Assembly: GCA_964244295.1 (NCBI GenBank)
Contig: CAXTIG010000010.1
Coordinates: forward strand, 1 to 64,000
Reading direction: 5' to 3'
DNA from: JAJAZB01 sp964244295
GTDB lineage: Bacteria > Bacteroidota > Bacteroidia > Cytophagales > Spirosomataceae
Length of the DNA: 64,000 nucleotides
Each line of letters starts with the position of its first letter. Positions within the stretch are counted from its first letter, which is position 1. The notes under the pieces were generated by a model. That model saw only the letters and a list, made by a program, of their open reading frames with translations. It was not told the origin of the DNA and made no database searches. Both the position numbers and the translations under genes were made by a program. Shown one piece after another: positions 16,426-24,740 of the stretch.

Positions 16426-16812
16426 TCAGTCAACGACTTGTACGGGCCGTTTGTTTTCGTCCACCGCTACGAAGGCAAACGTGCCCTCGATGGCCAGCTC
16501 CCGCCCGTCGGCATCCATGCGTTCGACGAACACCTGCACGCGCACGTCGAGGCTGGTGCATCCCACGCGCACGACCCGCGCCACCAGTTCGATGAGCGTG
16601 CCCGTGGGGATGGGCCGGTTGAAATCAATTTTCCCGCTCGACACCGTCACGACGGGTTTACGCGCCAGGCGCGTGGCGGCGATGAACGCGGCTTCGTCCA
16701 TCAGCGCCAGGGCCGTGCCACCAAAGAGCGTGTCGTAGTGGTTGGAAGCGCCGGGAAACACGGCCTTAAATAGGCAGGTTTCGGAGTTGGCTATTTTTTC
16801 GTCGAGGGTCAT
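16426..16812 (-). CDS. Acyl-CoA thioesterase, hotdog fold
   Basis: This 128-residue single hotdog-domain protein is of the YciA/BFIT type. NHYDTLFGGTALALMDEAAFIAA carries the catalytic Asp/Glu on the hot-dog helix, and GKIDFNRPIPTGTLIELVARV forms the substrate-binding strands. The family hydrolyses acyl-CoA thioesters in the cytosol. The frame stays open far upstream (to 17568) but is antisense to metE there, so the ATG at 16812 with its canonical N-terminus is used. Confidence 0.87.
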   Translation of the reverse strand: MTLDEKIANSETCLFKAVFPGASNHYDTLFGGTALALMDEAAFIAATRLARKPVVTVSSGKIDFNRPIPTGTLIELVARVVRVGCTSLDVRVQVFVERMDADGRELAIEGTFAFVAVDENKRPVQVVD

Positions 16813-16898
16813 GGGGAAAGGGGAAGTGGTAAATGGGGAAGTGGTAACTGCTGTTACGCTGCGGGGCGCTGCGTAACAGCAGTTACTTATCCCATCAC

Positions 16899-19238
16899 TC
16901 AAACCGGCGTCGAAACCTCCTGCAACCGCCGGGCGGCTTCGACGAGGTTGCGTAGAGCCGCCTCGGTTTCGGGCCAGCCGCGCGTTTTCAGTCCGCAGTC
17001 GGGATTTACCCAGAGGTTGCGGGCGGGGATGGTGAGGCGAGCTTTTTCGAGCAAGGCCACCATCTCGGCCACCGTCGGCACGCGGGGCGAATGGATGTCG
17101 TACACCCCCGGCCCGATTTCGTTGGGGTACTGAAAATCGGTGAACGCGTCGAGCAGTTCCATTTGCGAGCGCGAGGTTTCGATGGTAATCACGTCGGCAT
17201 CGAGCCGGGCGATGGCCCCGATGATGTCGTTGAACTCCGAGTAGCACATGTGCGTATGAATCTGCGTCGCATCGCCCACCCCTGAAGCACTCAGCCGGAA
17301 GGCATCCCCGGCCCAGGTCAGGTAGGCATCCCAGTCGGCTTTGCGCAGGGGCAGGCCCTCGCGCAGGGCGGGTTCGTCGATTTGGATGAGGCGAATGCCC
17401 GCTTTTTCCAAATCGAGCACTTCGTCGCGGATGGCTAGGGCCAGTTGCAGGGCCGTTTGCCGCCGGGGTTGGTCGTCGCGCACGAACGACCACTGCAACA
17501 TCGTGACCGGGCCGGTGAGCATTCCCTTCATCGGCCGGGTGGTTTTCGACTGGGCAAAGGCCGACCAACGCACCGTCATCGGCGCGGGGCGTTCCACGTC
17601 GCCGTAAATAATCGGCGGCTTCACGCAGCGGCTGCCGTAGCTCTGCACCCAGCCGAACTGGGTGAAGGCGTACCCGGCCAGTTGCTCGCCGAAATACTCG
17701 ACCATGTCGTTGCGCTCAAACTCGCCGTGGACGAGCACGTCGAGACCGATTTCTTCCTGCCAGGCAATGGCCCGCTCGGTTTCCCTTTCGAGCAGGACTT
17801 CGTACTCGGCTGCCGTCAACTCGCCTTTTTTAAACCGTGCCCGCCACTGGCGCACTTCCGCCGTTTGCGGAAACGAGCCGATGGTGGTGGTGGGAAACAA
17901 GGGCAACCGCAACGCCTCGGTTTGGAGGGCCTGCCGCTCGGCGAAGGGGCGGTGGCGGTGCAGGTCGGCTTCCTCCACGGCGGCCACCCGCGCTTTCACC
18001 GCCGGTTTGTGAATCAAGGCCGAGCGGCGGCGGCTTTCCACCGCCGACTGGTTGGCCGCCAGGGCTTCGAGCGCCGAGGCCGACGGGTGCGCCGAGGCCA
18101 ACTCGGCCAACGTGACCACTTCCACCAGTTTTTGATTTGCAAACGCCAGCCAGGCCTTGATTCCAGGCGTCAGGCCGGTGTCCTCGGTTTCGAGGGCAAG
18201 GTCGACGGGGTTGTGCAGCAGCGAGCACGACGGGGCCAGCCACACCCGCGCTTCGCCCAGGGCGGCCACGGCGGGCCGAATGAGGTCCAGCGCGACGGCA
18301 AAGTCGGTTTTCCAGACGTTCCGGCCATCCACCACGCCCAGCGAAAGCACCCGCCCGGAGGCAACGAAATCGGGATCGGCTAGGGTGTCGTTGAGTTGGC
18401 CGGGGACGCGCACCAGGTCGAGGTGCAGGCCGTCGACGGGCAGCGAGCGGGCCAGGGGGCCGTTTTCGACCAAATCGCCGAAATACGTGGCGAGCAGGAG
18501 TTTCAGGGTCGGAACGGCCTTACGGAGGGTCCGGTAGGCGGTTTGAAAAGCCAGTTGCTCGTCGTGGCTGAGGTCGAGCACGAGGCACGGCTCGTCGAGT
18601 TGCACCCAGGTGGCCCCCCGCGCGGCCAGTTCGCCGAGCACGTCGAGGTACACCGGCAGGAGGCGGTCGAGCAGGTCGAGGCGGCTGAATGCGGGGTGCC
18701 GCCCATCATCTTCTTTTTCTTTGCCCAGCAACAAAAACGACACCGGCCCGAGCAGCACGGGTTTGGTGGCTAAGCCCTGCTGGTTGGCCTGCTCAAACTC
18801 CTGGATGATTTTTTCGGAGAACCGGTAAAACCGCTGATCGCGCGTGAATTCGGGCACGATGTAGTGGTAGTTGGTGTCGAACCACTTGGTCATTTCCATC
18901 GCCGGAATGTCGGCCCCTTCGCGCTGCACGCCCCGGGCCATGGCGAAGTAGATGTCGAGTTCGCGGCTCATTTTGCCGTCCACCAGCGCGTGGTACCGGG
19001 CCGGAATCGCCCCGACCAGCAGGGCCGTGTCGAGCACGTGGTCGTAGAACGAAAAGTCGTTGGCAGGAACCAGACTTAGCCCGGCCTGCTGCTGGAGTTG
19101 CCAGTGCTCGCGGCGGAGTTGCGAGCCGGTTTCGAGGAGGCTCTCGCGGGAAATTTTCCCGGCCCAGTACTGTTCTGAAGCGCGTTTGAGGGCGCGGTGG
19201 CTCCCGATGCGCGGGTAGCCGAGGTTGTGCGTCACCAT
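16899..19238 (-). CDS. metE: Cobalamin-independent methionine synthase
   Basis: This 779-residue enzyme transfers the methyl group of 5-methyltetrahydropteroyl-triglutamate to homocysteine to make methionine. The N-terminal domain starts with VTHNLGYPRIGSHRALK. The catalytic C-terminal domain has the zinc ligands His and Cys in IHTHMCYSEF and the final Cys in VNPDCGLKTR, plus the substrate loop TTTIGSFPQT near residue 430. Length is normal. The ATG at 19238 gives the standard N-terminus. A cobalamin riboswitch lies about 250 bp upstream, which fits repression when B12 is available and a B12-dependent MetH can work. Confidence 0.96.
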   Translation of the reverse strand: MVTHNLGYPRIGSHRALKRASEQYWAGKISRESLLETGSQLRREHWQLQQQAGLSLVPANDFSFYDHVLDTALLVGAIPARYHALVDGKMSRELDIYFAMARGVQREGADIPAMEMTKWFDTNYHYIVPEFTRDQRFYRFSEKIIQEFEQANQQGLATKPVLLGPVSFLLLGKEKEDDGRHPAFSRLDLLDRLLPVYLDVLGELAARGATWVQLDEPCLVLDLSHDEQLAFQTAYRTLRKAVPTLKLLLATYFGDLVENGPLARSLPVDGLHLDLVRVPGQLNDTLADPDFVASGRVLSLGVVDGRNVWKTDFAVALDLIRPAVAALGEARVWLAPSCSLLHNPVDLALETEDTGLTPGIKAWLAFANQKLVEVVTLAELASAHPSASALEALAANQSAVESRRRSALIHKPAVKARVAAVEEADLHRHRPFAERQALQTEALRLPLFPTTTIGSFPQTAEVRQWRARFKKGELTAAEYEVLLERETERAIAWQEEIGLDVLVHGEFERNDMVEYFGEQLAGYAFTQFGWVQSYGSRCVKPPIIYGDVERPAPMTVRWSAFAQSKTTRPMKGMLTGPVTMLQWSFVRDDQPRRQTALQLALAIRDEVLDLEKAGIRLIQIDEPALREGLPLRKADWDAYLTWAGDAFRLSASGVGDATQIHTHMCYSEFNDIIGAIARLDADVITIETSRSQMELLDAFTDFQYPNEIGPGVYDIHSPRVPTVAEMVALLEKARLTIPARNLWVNPDCGLKTRGWPETEAALRNLVEAARRLQEVSTPV

Positions 19239-19376
19239 GTTTTGGTGTGTGTTAAAAAGGTGAAAAAAAGTGCCTTTGAAACACCCATCCCGCCAAATCC
19301 GGGGGATTTTCCGAACCACGCCACCAAGCTCGCGGACGCGTTTTTCCCAACAACCGACCGGGTCGGTCGGGCCAGG

Positions 19377-19396
19377 AAAAACAGGCCGCGGCGGCC
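19377..19396 (-). terminator. Candidate attenuator terminator between riboswitch and metE
   Basis: On the minus strand GGCCG-CCG-CGGCC (19384-19396) is followed at once by TGTTTTT. It sits downstream of the aptamer and about 140 bp before the metE ATG, where a riboswitch expression platform is expected. Whether it forms depends on upstream pairing. Confidence 0.5.
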
Positions 19397-19489
19397 CCGT
19401 TCCCGGAAGGAACGCGCCGCAGAGCCAGGAAACAGGCTTCGTAAAATCAATGCGCGCTTACGCCCCACTCGTGAAGGCGCAACCGTTGA

Positions 19490-19694
19490 GAAGGCTGGCA
19501 AGTCTCCTGGCTCGTACCCCCTGGGCCGCCCTTCTCATCCCGGTTTTGCGGAACAATGGGTCACGTGGGCCGTGGGTTGTTTCTGCTTCAGAAACGGGTA
19601 CTTACAGTAGCACGTCTGCTCGTGATTTTCACACGATTCCTTTTTAATTCGGTTCCGCCGCGAGGAAAGCAGCGAGGGAACGAAACCAACCTTC
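19490..19694 (-). ncRNA. Cobalamin riboswitch upstream of metE
   Basis: Read on the minus strand, the closing helix P1 pairs GAAGGTTGG (19686-19694) with CCAGCCTTC (19490-19498). Inside are GGAATCGTGTGAAAATCACG, GCAGACGTGCTACTGTAAG and the hallmark B12 box GAGCCAGGAGACTTGCC (near 19497-19513). The 205-nt span is typical of the cobalamin class. Downstream, TCCTGGCTC (19422-19430) is perfectly complementary to GAGCCAGGA (19505-19513) in the B12 box, so it could act as an anti-aptamer strand. Placement before the B12-independent synthase makes an OFF switch the expected behaviour. Confidence 0.9.
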
Positions 19695-19721
19695 CGATTG
19701 ACGGGTATTACAACGAACGGC

Positions 19722-19729
19722 GAAAGGTA
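19722..19729 (-). promoter_or_regulatory. Possible -7 element for the metE leader
   Basis: Minus-strand TACCTTTC matches TAnnTTTG except the last base and would start transcription about 15-20 nt before riboswitch P1. No clear TTG is found at the right distance, so this is tentative. Confidence 0.3.
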
Positions 19730-19825
19730 CGGAAAACTAGGCTAAACACCGGAATTGGGCAGAATCTGGAGAGAACTTTCTAATCAGGGTGCGGATTGGT
19801 TGAAGGGGTTGCGAGTGGCGTCGCT

Positions 19826-19874
19826 GTCACCCTGAGCGGAGAGGCGGTCACCCTTCGACTCCGCTCAGGGTGAC
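19826..19874. repeat. Inverted repeat, GTCACCCTGAGCGGAG family
   Basis: Perfect 16-bp arms 19826-19841 and 19859-19874, 34 bp past the stop of the SNF2 gene (minus strand), so it may serve as its terminator. Its arm words (CCTGAGCG) recur at 32156 and 49165. Confidence 0.8.
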
Positions 19875-19908
19875 CGCCCCACATTTTTACCGACTTCTCC
19901 TCTCCTTC

Positions 19909-22900
19909 TCACTCCAACAACGCCAGCACGTCTTCCTTCGTCAGGGATTTGACGAAGCCTTCTTCGGTGGTGACGAGTTCGGAGGCCAGGCGTTGCTTGT
20001 TGCGTTGGAGGGCTAGGATTTTCTCCTCGACGGTGCCTTTCGTAATGAATTTGTAGGTAAACACCGTCTTGTCCTGCCCGATTCGGTGGGCGCGGTCCAC
20101 GGCCTGGGCTTCGACGGCGGGGTTCCACCAGGGGTCGAGGATGAACACGTAATCCGCCGCCGTGAGGTTAAGGCCCAGGCCACCGGCTTTCAACGAAATT
20201 AAAAATAGTTTTACCGAATCGTTTTCCTGAAAAAGCGCCACCTGCGCCTGCCGGTCGTGGGTGTTGCCGTCGAGGTAGGCGTAGGAAATGTGTTGCCGAT
20301 CGAGGTGTTCGCGGAACAGATCAAGGTGTTTGACAAACTGACTAAAAATCAAAATTTTGTGGTTCTCGCTCAGTGCCGTTTCGATTTTATGCAGCACGTC
20401 TTCGCGCTTGCCGGAGCCGTCTTCGTAACCCGGATCGGCCAGGCGGGGGTGGTTGGCGAGTTGACGCAGGCGGGTCAGGCCCTGCAACACGACCATCTGC
20501 GAGCGGGCCATGCCTTCCTGGTCGATGTGTTCCAGAATCATGTTGCGGTAGTACGACTTGGCCTCTTCGTAAGCGCGTTCCTGCTCTTCGGTCATCGCGC
20601 AGTAGTGCAGGCTTTCCACTTTGGGCGGCAATTCGGTGGCTACCTGCGACTTGTGCCGTCGGAGCATAAACGGCTTGATGAGGCCGTAGAGCCGCCGGGT
20701 TTTTTGGTCGTCGCCCTTTTTTTCGATCGGAATCTGGAATTCGTTTCGAAAAAACGTCTGGTTGCCCAGCAAACCGGGGTTGATGAAGCTCATCTGGCTC
20801 CAGAGGTCGAGCGTGCTGTTTTCGAGCGGGGTGCCGGTCAGGATGAGCCGGTGCCGGGCCTGCAACTGCAACACCGCCCGCGTCACGTGCGAGGAGGGAT
20901 TTTTGATGGCCTGCGATTCGTCGAGAATCACGTAGTGAAACTGGTAGCGCTTGAGCAGATCGATGTCGATCCGCACGATGCCGTAGCTGGTCAGCACCAC
21001 GTCGTACTGGTCGAACTGGGCCAGGTCCTTGTCGCGGTAGGTACCGGTGTACACCAGAATGTTGAGGCCGGGCGTAAATTTTTCGGCTTCCTGCTGCCAG
21101 TTATAAATCAGCGAAGTGGGCATCACCACCAGCGTGGCGCCCTTCGACGAGGGGTTGAAAAATGAAATGCCCGGCAGCTTGAGCGCGGGCGCGGCACTGG
21201 GTTCCTCGTCGTACTGCGACTGAATCAACGCCAGGGTTTCGATGGTTTTGCCCAGGCCCATGTCGTCGGCCAGGCAGCCGCCGAAGCGGTACTGGTTCAG
21301 AAAACGCAGCCAGTCGTAGCCCGCTTTCTGGTAGGGTCGGAGCGTGCCGCGCAGTCCTTCCGGGATGGGGTAACTCTCGATTTCCTCGAAATCCCGCAGC
21401 TTTTCGAGCTTCCGGCTCATCGTGGCCGTAGCGAGTTGTTCGCGTTGCAGGTCCTGCACCAGGGCCAGGTGGTGCTTGCGCAGGCTGAGGCGTTCGGGGC
21501 CTTCGGGTTCGCTGAGGGCCAGCAGATCGGAGTACTGGGTGAGCCAGGCTTCGGGAATCACCGCGATTTCGCCGTTGGGCAGGGTAAATTCCCGCTTGCG
21601 GGCCAGAATCAGCGAGCGTAGTTTCAGAAACGGAATCTCGAACTCCCCGAACCGCACCGTGGCGTACACGTCGAACCAGTCGTTGCCTTCGCGAATCGAC
21701 ACGGCGATGGAGGAGTAGCCCAGAAAATACCGCTTCGAATCCGCCGGATTTTGCCCAATCACAAACCCGGCCTGATTCAGGGTTTCGCGGTGAGTCTGGA
21801 GCCAGTCGAAGGCCCCGGTTTTGCCCAGCGTGGCGCGGCCATTTTTCACGTCTAAGCCTATGTTTTTAAGCATCGACACCGTTTCGCGCTCCCCGCGCAG
21901 GTCGCGGCTGACTTTGTGAAAAATGTACTCGTCGCCGTTTTTTTCCATGCTCACGTTGGCCGCCGCCGCGAAGCTGTCGAAGCGGAAGGCGTGCTCGCCG
22001 TACTGAAAGCCGAGGTTGAAGGTTACGCGGCCTTCCTGGTGCGAATCTTCCTCCACGACCGGGGTTTCTTCGGTCGCGTATAGTTTCGACCGGTTGGTCG
22101 TGGAAGCGTCGGTTTTCGCCTCCGAGAGGTTCAGGAGCGGCACTGGTGCGTAGGCTTCTTGCCTGATTTCAAACCCTTTCGCGTATACGTCGAACTGCGT
22201 GATGATCGAAGAAACGAACTTGCGGTAGTAGTCTTCCTCGATGTTTTTGGGAATAACGATGAATTTTTTGGTCAAAAAAGGCCGTAGTTTTTTCCCGTCC
22301 ACGCCCGGCTCAAAATGATAAAGTTTATTATCGAGAAACAGCCAGGCGGGCTGGTCGCAGAGGATAAACGCGTCCCGCTGGGACACGTCCCGGTGGGAGG
22401 CTTCCCGGAAGAGCGCCTCCCGCTGTTGAAAATCCACTTTCTGCCCGGCGTAGCGGATGCTGGGGTAGTAGTGGGTGTTGTCAGGGTTGCGGGTAAAGTG
22501 AAAGCGCACCGTGGCCGGTTCGGGCAGCACGTCTACGGCTTGGGCGGTGGGGACGCCGTCGTTGCCTGCCACGAAAAGCCGCTTGCCCAGCAGCAAGGGC
22601 ATGATTTGACATTTGTGCGCTTCCACGTACCCGGCAATGGCTTCCTGGATTGCTTTGTCTCCTTTTTGCGGGTCGTAGATTTTCAGGAAAAAATCGATGG
22701 GCGAACTGCGTTTGGTGTTGAATTTTTTGGCGATGGCGTCCTGCTGAATGGCGTCGATGAGCTTCACCAATTGAAAATCAGCCTCGTCCAGCCCGGCGGC
22801 AAATTCGCCCACATTGCGGCTCGCCACGGTCTGGTACTGCAAACTCAGTTCGCCCCGGGCGTTGAGCTGCACCGCCGAGGCTTCAAACAGGTAGCCCAGG

Positions 22901-22959
22901 TACTCGTGTTGCAGCAGCGAATACACCAGTTGAAAAGGCTGGCTGGGTGAGACGTTCAT
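19909..22959 (-). CDS. SNF2-family DNA-dependent ATPase
   Basis: This 1016-residue protein has a long N-terminal region (about 1-500, no recognised motif). The two-lobed SNF2 motor follows: motif I DDMGLGKTIETLAL, motif II as DESQ in YVILDESQAIKN, motif III LTGTPLENS, then the C-lobe with FSQFVKHLDLFREHL, SLKAGGLGLNLTAADY and motif VI QAVDRAHRIGQ. Bacterial HepA/RapA-like and SWI2/SNF2 proteins of this form remodel protein-DNA complexes or assist RNA polymerase recycling; no nuclease domain is visible. A consensus promoter lies just upstream. The neighbouring genes are unrelated. Confidence 0.9.
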   Translation of the reverse strand: MNVSPSQPFQLVYSLLQHEYLGYLFEASAVQLNARGELSLQYQTVASRNVGEFAAGLDEADFQLVKLIDAIQQDAIAKKFNTKRSSPIDFFLKIYDPQKGDKAIQEAIAGYVEAHKCQIMPLLLGKRLFVAGNDGVPTAQAVDVLPEPATVRFHFTRNPDNTHYYPSIRYAGQKVDFQQREALFREASHRDVSQRDAFILCDQPAWLFLDNKLYHFEPGVDGKKLRPFLTKKFIVIPKNIEEDYYRKFVSSIITQFDVYAKGFEIRQEAYAPVPLLNLSEAKTDASTTNRSKLYATEETPVVEEDSHQEGRVTFNLGFQYGEHAFRFDSFAAAANVSMEKNGDEYIFHKVSRDLRGERETVSMLKNIGLDVKNGRATLGKTGAFDWLQTHRETLNQAGFVIGQNPADSKRYFLGYSSIAVSIREGNDWFDVYATVRFGEFEIPFLKLRSLILARKREFTLPNGEIAVIPEAWLTQYSDLLALSEPEGPERLSLRKHHLALVQDLQREQLATATMSRKLEKLRDFEEIESYPIPEGLRGTLRPYQKAGYDWLRFLNQYRFGGCLADDMGLGKTIETLALIQSQYDEEPSAAPALKLPGISFFNPSSKGATLVVMPTSLIYNWQQEAEKFTPGLNILVYTGTYRDKDLAQFDQYDVVLTSYGIVRIDIDLLKRYQFHYVILDESQAIKNPSSHVTRAVLQLQARHRLILTGTPLENSTLDLWSQMSFINPGLLGNQTFFRNEFQIPIEKKGDDQKTRRLYGLIKPFMLRRHKSQVATELPPKVESLHYCAMTEEQERAYEEAKSYYRNMILEHIDQEGMARSQMVVLQGLTRLRQLANHPRLADPGYEDGSGKREDVLHKIETALSENHKILIFSQFVKHLDLFREHLDRQHISYAYLDGNTHDRQAQVALFQENDSVKLFLISLKAGGLGLNLTAADYVFILDPWWNPAVEAQAVDRAHRIGQDKTVFTYKFITKGTVEEKILALQRNKQRLASELVTTEEGFVKSLTKEDVLALLE

Positions 22960-22984
22960 GGGGTATGGGTCGGGCGCAAAACTT

Positions 22985-23015
22985 CAAACTTAACCGAACC
23001 AGCGACAGCGACCAA
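22985..23015 (-). promoter_or_regulatory. Consensus promoter of the SNF2 gene
   Basis: Minus-strand TTG (23013-23015), exactly 20 nt, then TAAGTTTG (22985-22992), a full match to TAnnTTTG. Start of transcription would be near 22979, 20 nt before the ATG. The remaining gap 23016-23250 shows no supported feature. Confidence 0.65.
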
Positions 23016-23250
23016 ACGCCGCCATTAGGCCGGGCGAACTCGTTCAAAAAGAAACCAACGTTGCTTACGCACGAATTTACCCCCGCGCTGGCTACCCGGA
23101 TTTGCAAACGGCTGTTCTAAACCGAATGCAAAGTGAGCGTTTTGCGGCCCGCTGGGGAACGGACGTAATGAGTCGAAGGCGAAAAGTAAGGGATTTGGGG
23201 GAAGAAGGCAAGGGGCGGGGCGGGCGGGGAAGTAATTTGAGAAAAAAAGC

Positions 23251-23295
23251 GGTCATCCAGAGCGCACCGAAGCGAACGCCGCGCTCTGGATGACC
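23251..23295. repeat. 15-bp inverted repeat GGTCATCCAGAGCGC
   Basis: Perfect arms 23251-23265 and 23281-23295, 15 bp beyond the stop of the minus-strand gene at 23311. Likely terminator-type element related to the GTCATCC families. Confidence 0.75.
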
Positions 23296-23310
23296 AGCCT
23301 TACTCGGCCT

Positions 23311-23604
23311 TCAATTCAGCACCAGCTTCGGAAAGCGGTACAGGGCGCTGTCGTACACCATCAGTTCGTCGATGTCCAACTCGAAGTAGGGAAACAACGG
23401 GGATTTTTCGAGGTACTCGATCACCTGCCGCTTCGATTCGGCGTTCATCAGCAGCCAGCCGGTGGTGCGCTCGGCGCTGATGGCGTAGTAATCGATGATC
23501 TCGTTGTAAATCAGCTTGTTGATGTAAGCCCGGTGCGCCGGGATTTTCGCCATAAAGGGACTGTCAGGGGTCGGGAAGGTGACGGAAACCAGGTATTTGT
23601 TCAT
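23311..23604 (-). CDS. Small dimeric alpha/beta-barrel-like protein, function unknown
   Basis: The 97-residue soluble protein opens MNKYLVSVTFPTPDSPFMAKIPAHRA and contains TTGWLLMNAESKRQVIEYLEKSPL followed by FPYFELDIDELMVYDS. The strand-helix-strand pattern and the conserved end resemble YciI/muconolactone isomerase-like ferredoxin folds, which bind small metabolites as dimers. No catalytic residues can be assigned, so the name is structural only. It is separated from the upstream oxidoreductase gene by a 76-bp inverted repeat. Confidence 0.6.
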   Translation of the reverse strand: MNKYLVSVTFPTPDSPFMAKIPAHRAYINKLIYNEIIDYYAISAERTTGWLLMNAESKRQVIEYLEKSPLFPYFELDIDELMVYDSALYRFPKLVLN

Positions 23605-23609
23605 GGCAG

Positions 23610-23686
23610 GGTAGGCCCGGACTTTAGTCCGTGGCCCGGATTAGTTTGGAAGTCTCTTGAGCCACGGACTAAAGTCCGGGCCTACC
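23610..23686. repeat. 26-bp perfect inverted repeat, GGACTTTAGTCCGTGG family
   Basis: Arms 23610-23635 and 23661-23686 around a 25-bp loop. Each arm itself contains the small palindrome GGACTTTAGTCC/GGACTAAAGTCC. It ends 3 bp before the stop of the oxidoreductase gene. Confidence 0.9.
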
Positions 23687-23689
23687 TTT

Positions 23690-24688
23690 CTATTTTATTT
23701 TCAAGACCAGCTTTCCGAATTGTTCGCCCTTTTCGAGCAGGCGCAGGGCAGCTTCGGCCTCGTCGAGCGGCAACACCTGGTCCACCACGGGCCGCAGTTG
23801 GCGGCTTTCCACGAACTGAATCATATCGCTGAATTCGGCCTCGGTGCCCATCGTGGTGCCGAGGATGTCGAGTTGTTTGAAAAACACTTTGGGCAACACC
23901 AGTTCGGGAATGTTGCCCAGCGTACCGCCATAGGTCACGATGCGGCCCCCCGGCGCGGCGGCGTCCACGAGGCTGGCGAAGCCGCTGCCCCCGGCGCTGT
24001 CGAGGATCAGGTCGAAGCCGCCCATCTGGGCCACGAGGGTTTTTTCCCACTTCGGCGTGCGGTAATTGGCCCCGCCCATCGCGCCGAGGGTTTTGGCCCG
24101 TTCCAGTTTTTCGTCCGAACCCGACGTGACCCACACGTCGGCCCCGGCGGCCACGGCCAGTTGGAGGGCCAGCAAGGCCACGCCCCCGCCCACGCCCGAA
24201 ATCAGCACCCGCTCGCCGGAGCGCAGCCGCCCCCGTGAGAACAGCGCCCGCCAGGCCGTCAGCGCACCCAGGGGTAGCGTGGCGGCTTCCTCAAAACTGA
24301 GGTGTTCGGGTTTGGGATGCAGGTATTTCACGCCCACTTTCACGAATTCGGCGAAGGTGCCGTTTTCGGGCATTCCCAGAATGCGGAAGGTTCGCCCGTA
24401 AAAACGCGGGTTATCGCCCCAGTCGAGGGCCGGGTTGATGACGACGTGCCGTCCCAGCCAACTCGTGCGCACGCCCTCGCCCACTTCGCTCACCACCCCC
24501 GCCCCGTCGGAACCGGGAATGACGGGCACCCGCATACCGGGATACAGGCCTTTTTGCACCCACACGTCGCGGTGGTTTAGCCCGGCGGCGTGGAGCCGCA
24601 CGATCACCTCGCCGGGACCGGGCTGGGGCGTTTCGGCGTCGATTAGCTGGAGCGCTTGGTGCGTGGCTTCGAGGTAGGCCGCTTTCAT
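23690..24688 (-). CDS. Zinc-type alcohol dehydrogenase / quinone oxidoreductase
   Basis: This 332-residue MDR-superfamily protein has an N-terminal GroES-like domain (PGPGEVIVRLHAAGLNHRDVWV) and a Rossmann domain with VLISGVGGGVALLALQLA. The catalytic zinc ligands of true alcohol dehydrogenases are not obvious (NHRDVWVQKG in place of a Cys ligand), so an NADPH:quinone reductase or enoyl reductase activity is more likely. It lies 52 bp after the TPR/AAA+ cassette on the same strand and may be transcribed with it. Confidence 0.85.
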   Translation of the reverse strand: MKAAYLEATHQALQLIDAETPQPGPGEVIVRLHAAGLNHRDVWVQKGLYPGMRVPVIPGSDGAGVVSEVGEGVRTSWLGRHVVINPALDWGDNPRFYGRTFRILGMPENGTFAEFVKVGVKYLHPKPEHLSFEEAATLPLGALTAWRALFSRGRLRSGERVLISGVGGGVALLALQLAVAAGADVWVTSGSDEKLERAKTLGAMGGANYRTPKWEKTLVAQMGGFDLILDSAGGSGFASLVDAAAPGGRIVTYGGTLGNIPELVLPKVFFKQLDILGTTMGTEAEFSDMIQFVESRQLRPVVDQVLPLDEAEAALRLLEKGEQFGKLVLKIK

Positions 24689-24740
24689 GGGGGCAAGGGG
24701 TTTGGCGGGAAAAGTGGTTTCGGCGCGGTTTTGTTCCGGT

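Noticed and set aside
16426..17568. A 380-codon fusion of an unknown domain to the hotdog thioesterase
   Set aside because: The upstream part is antisense to metE and crosses the intergenic gap; the thioesterase is complete from the ATG at 16812.
19826..19874. A transposon end
   Set aside because: Only 16-bp arms with no transposase nearby and a position right after a stop codon; a terminator-type palindrome is the simpler reading.
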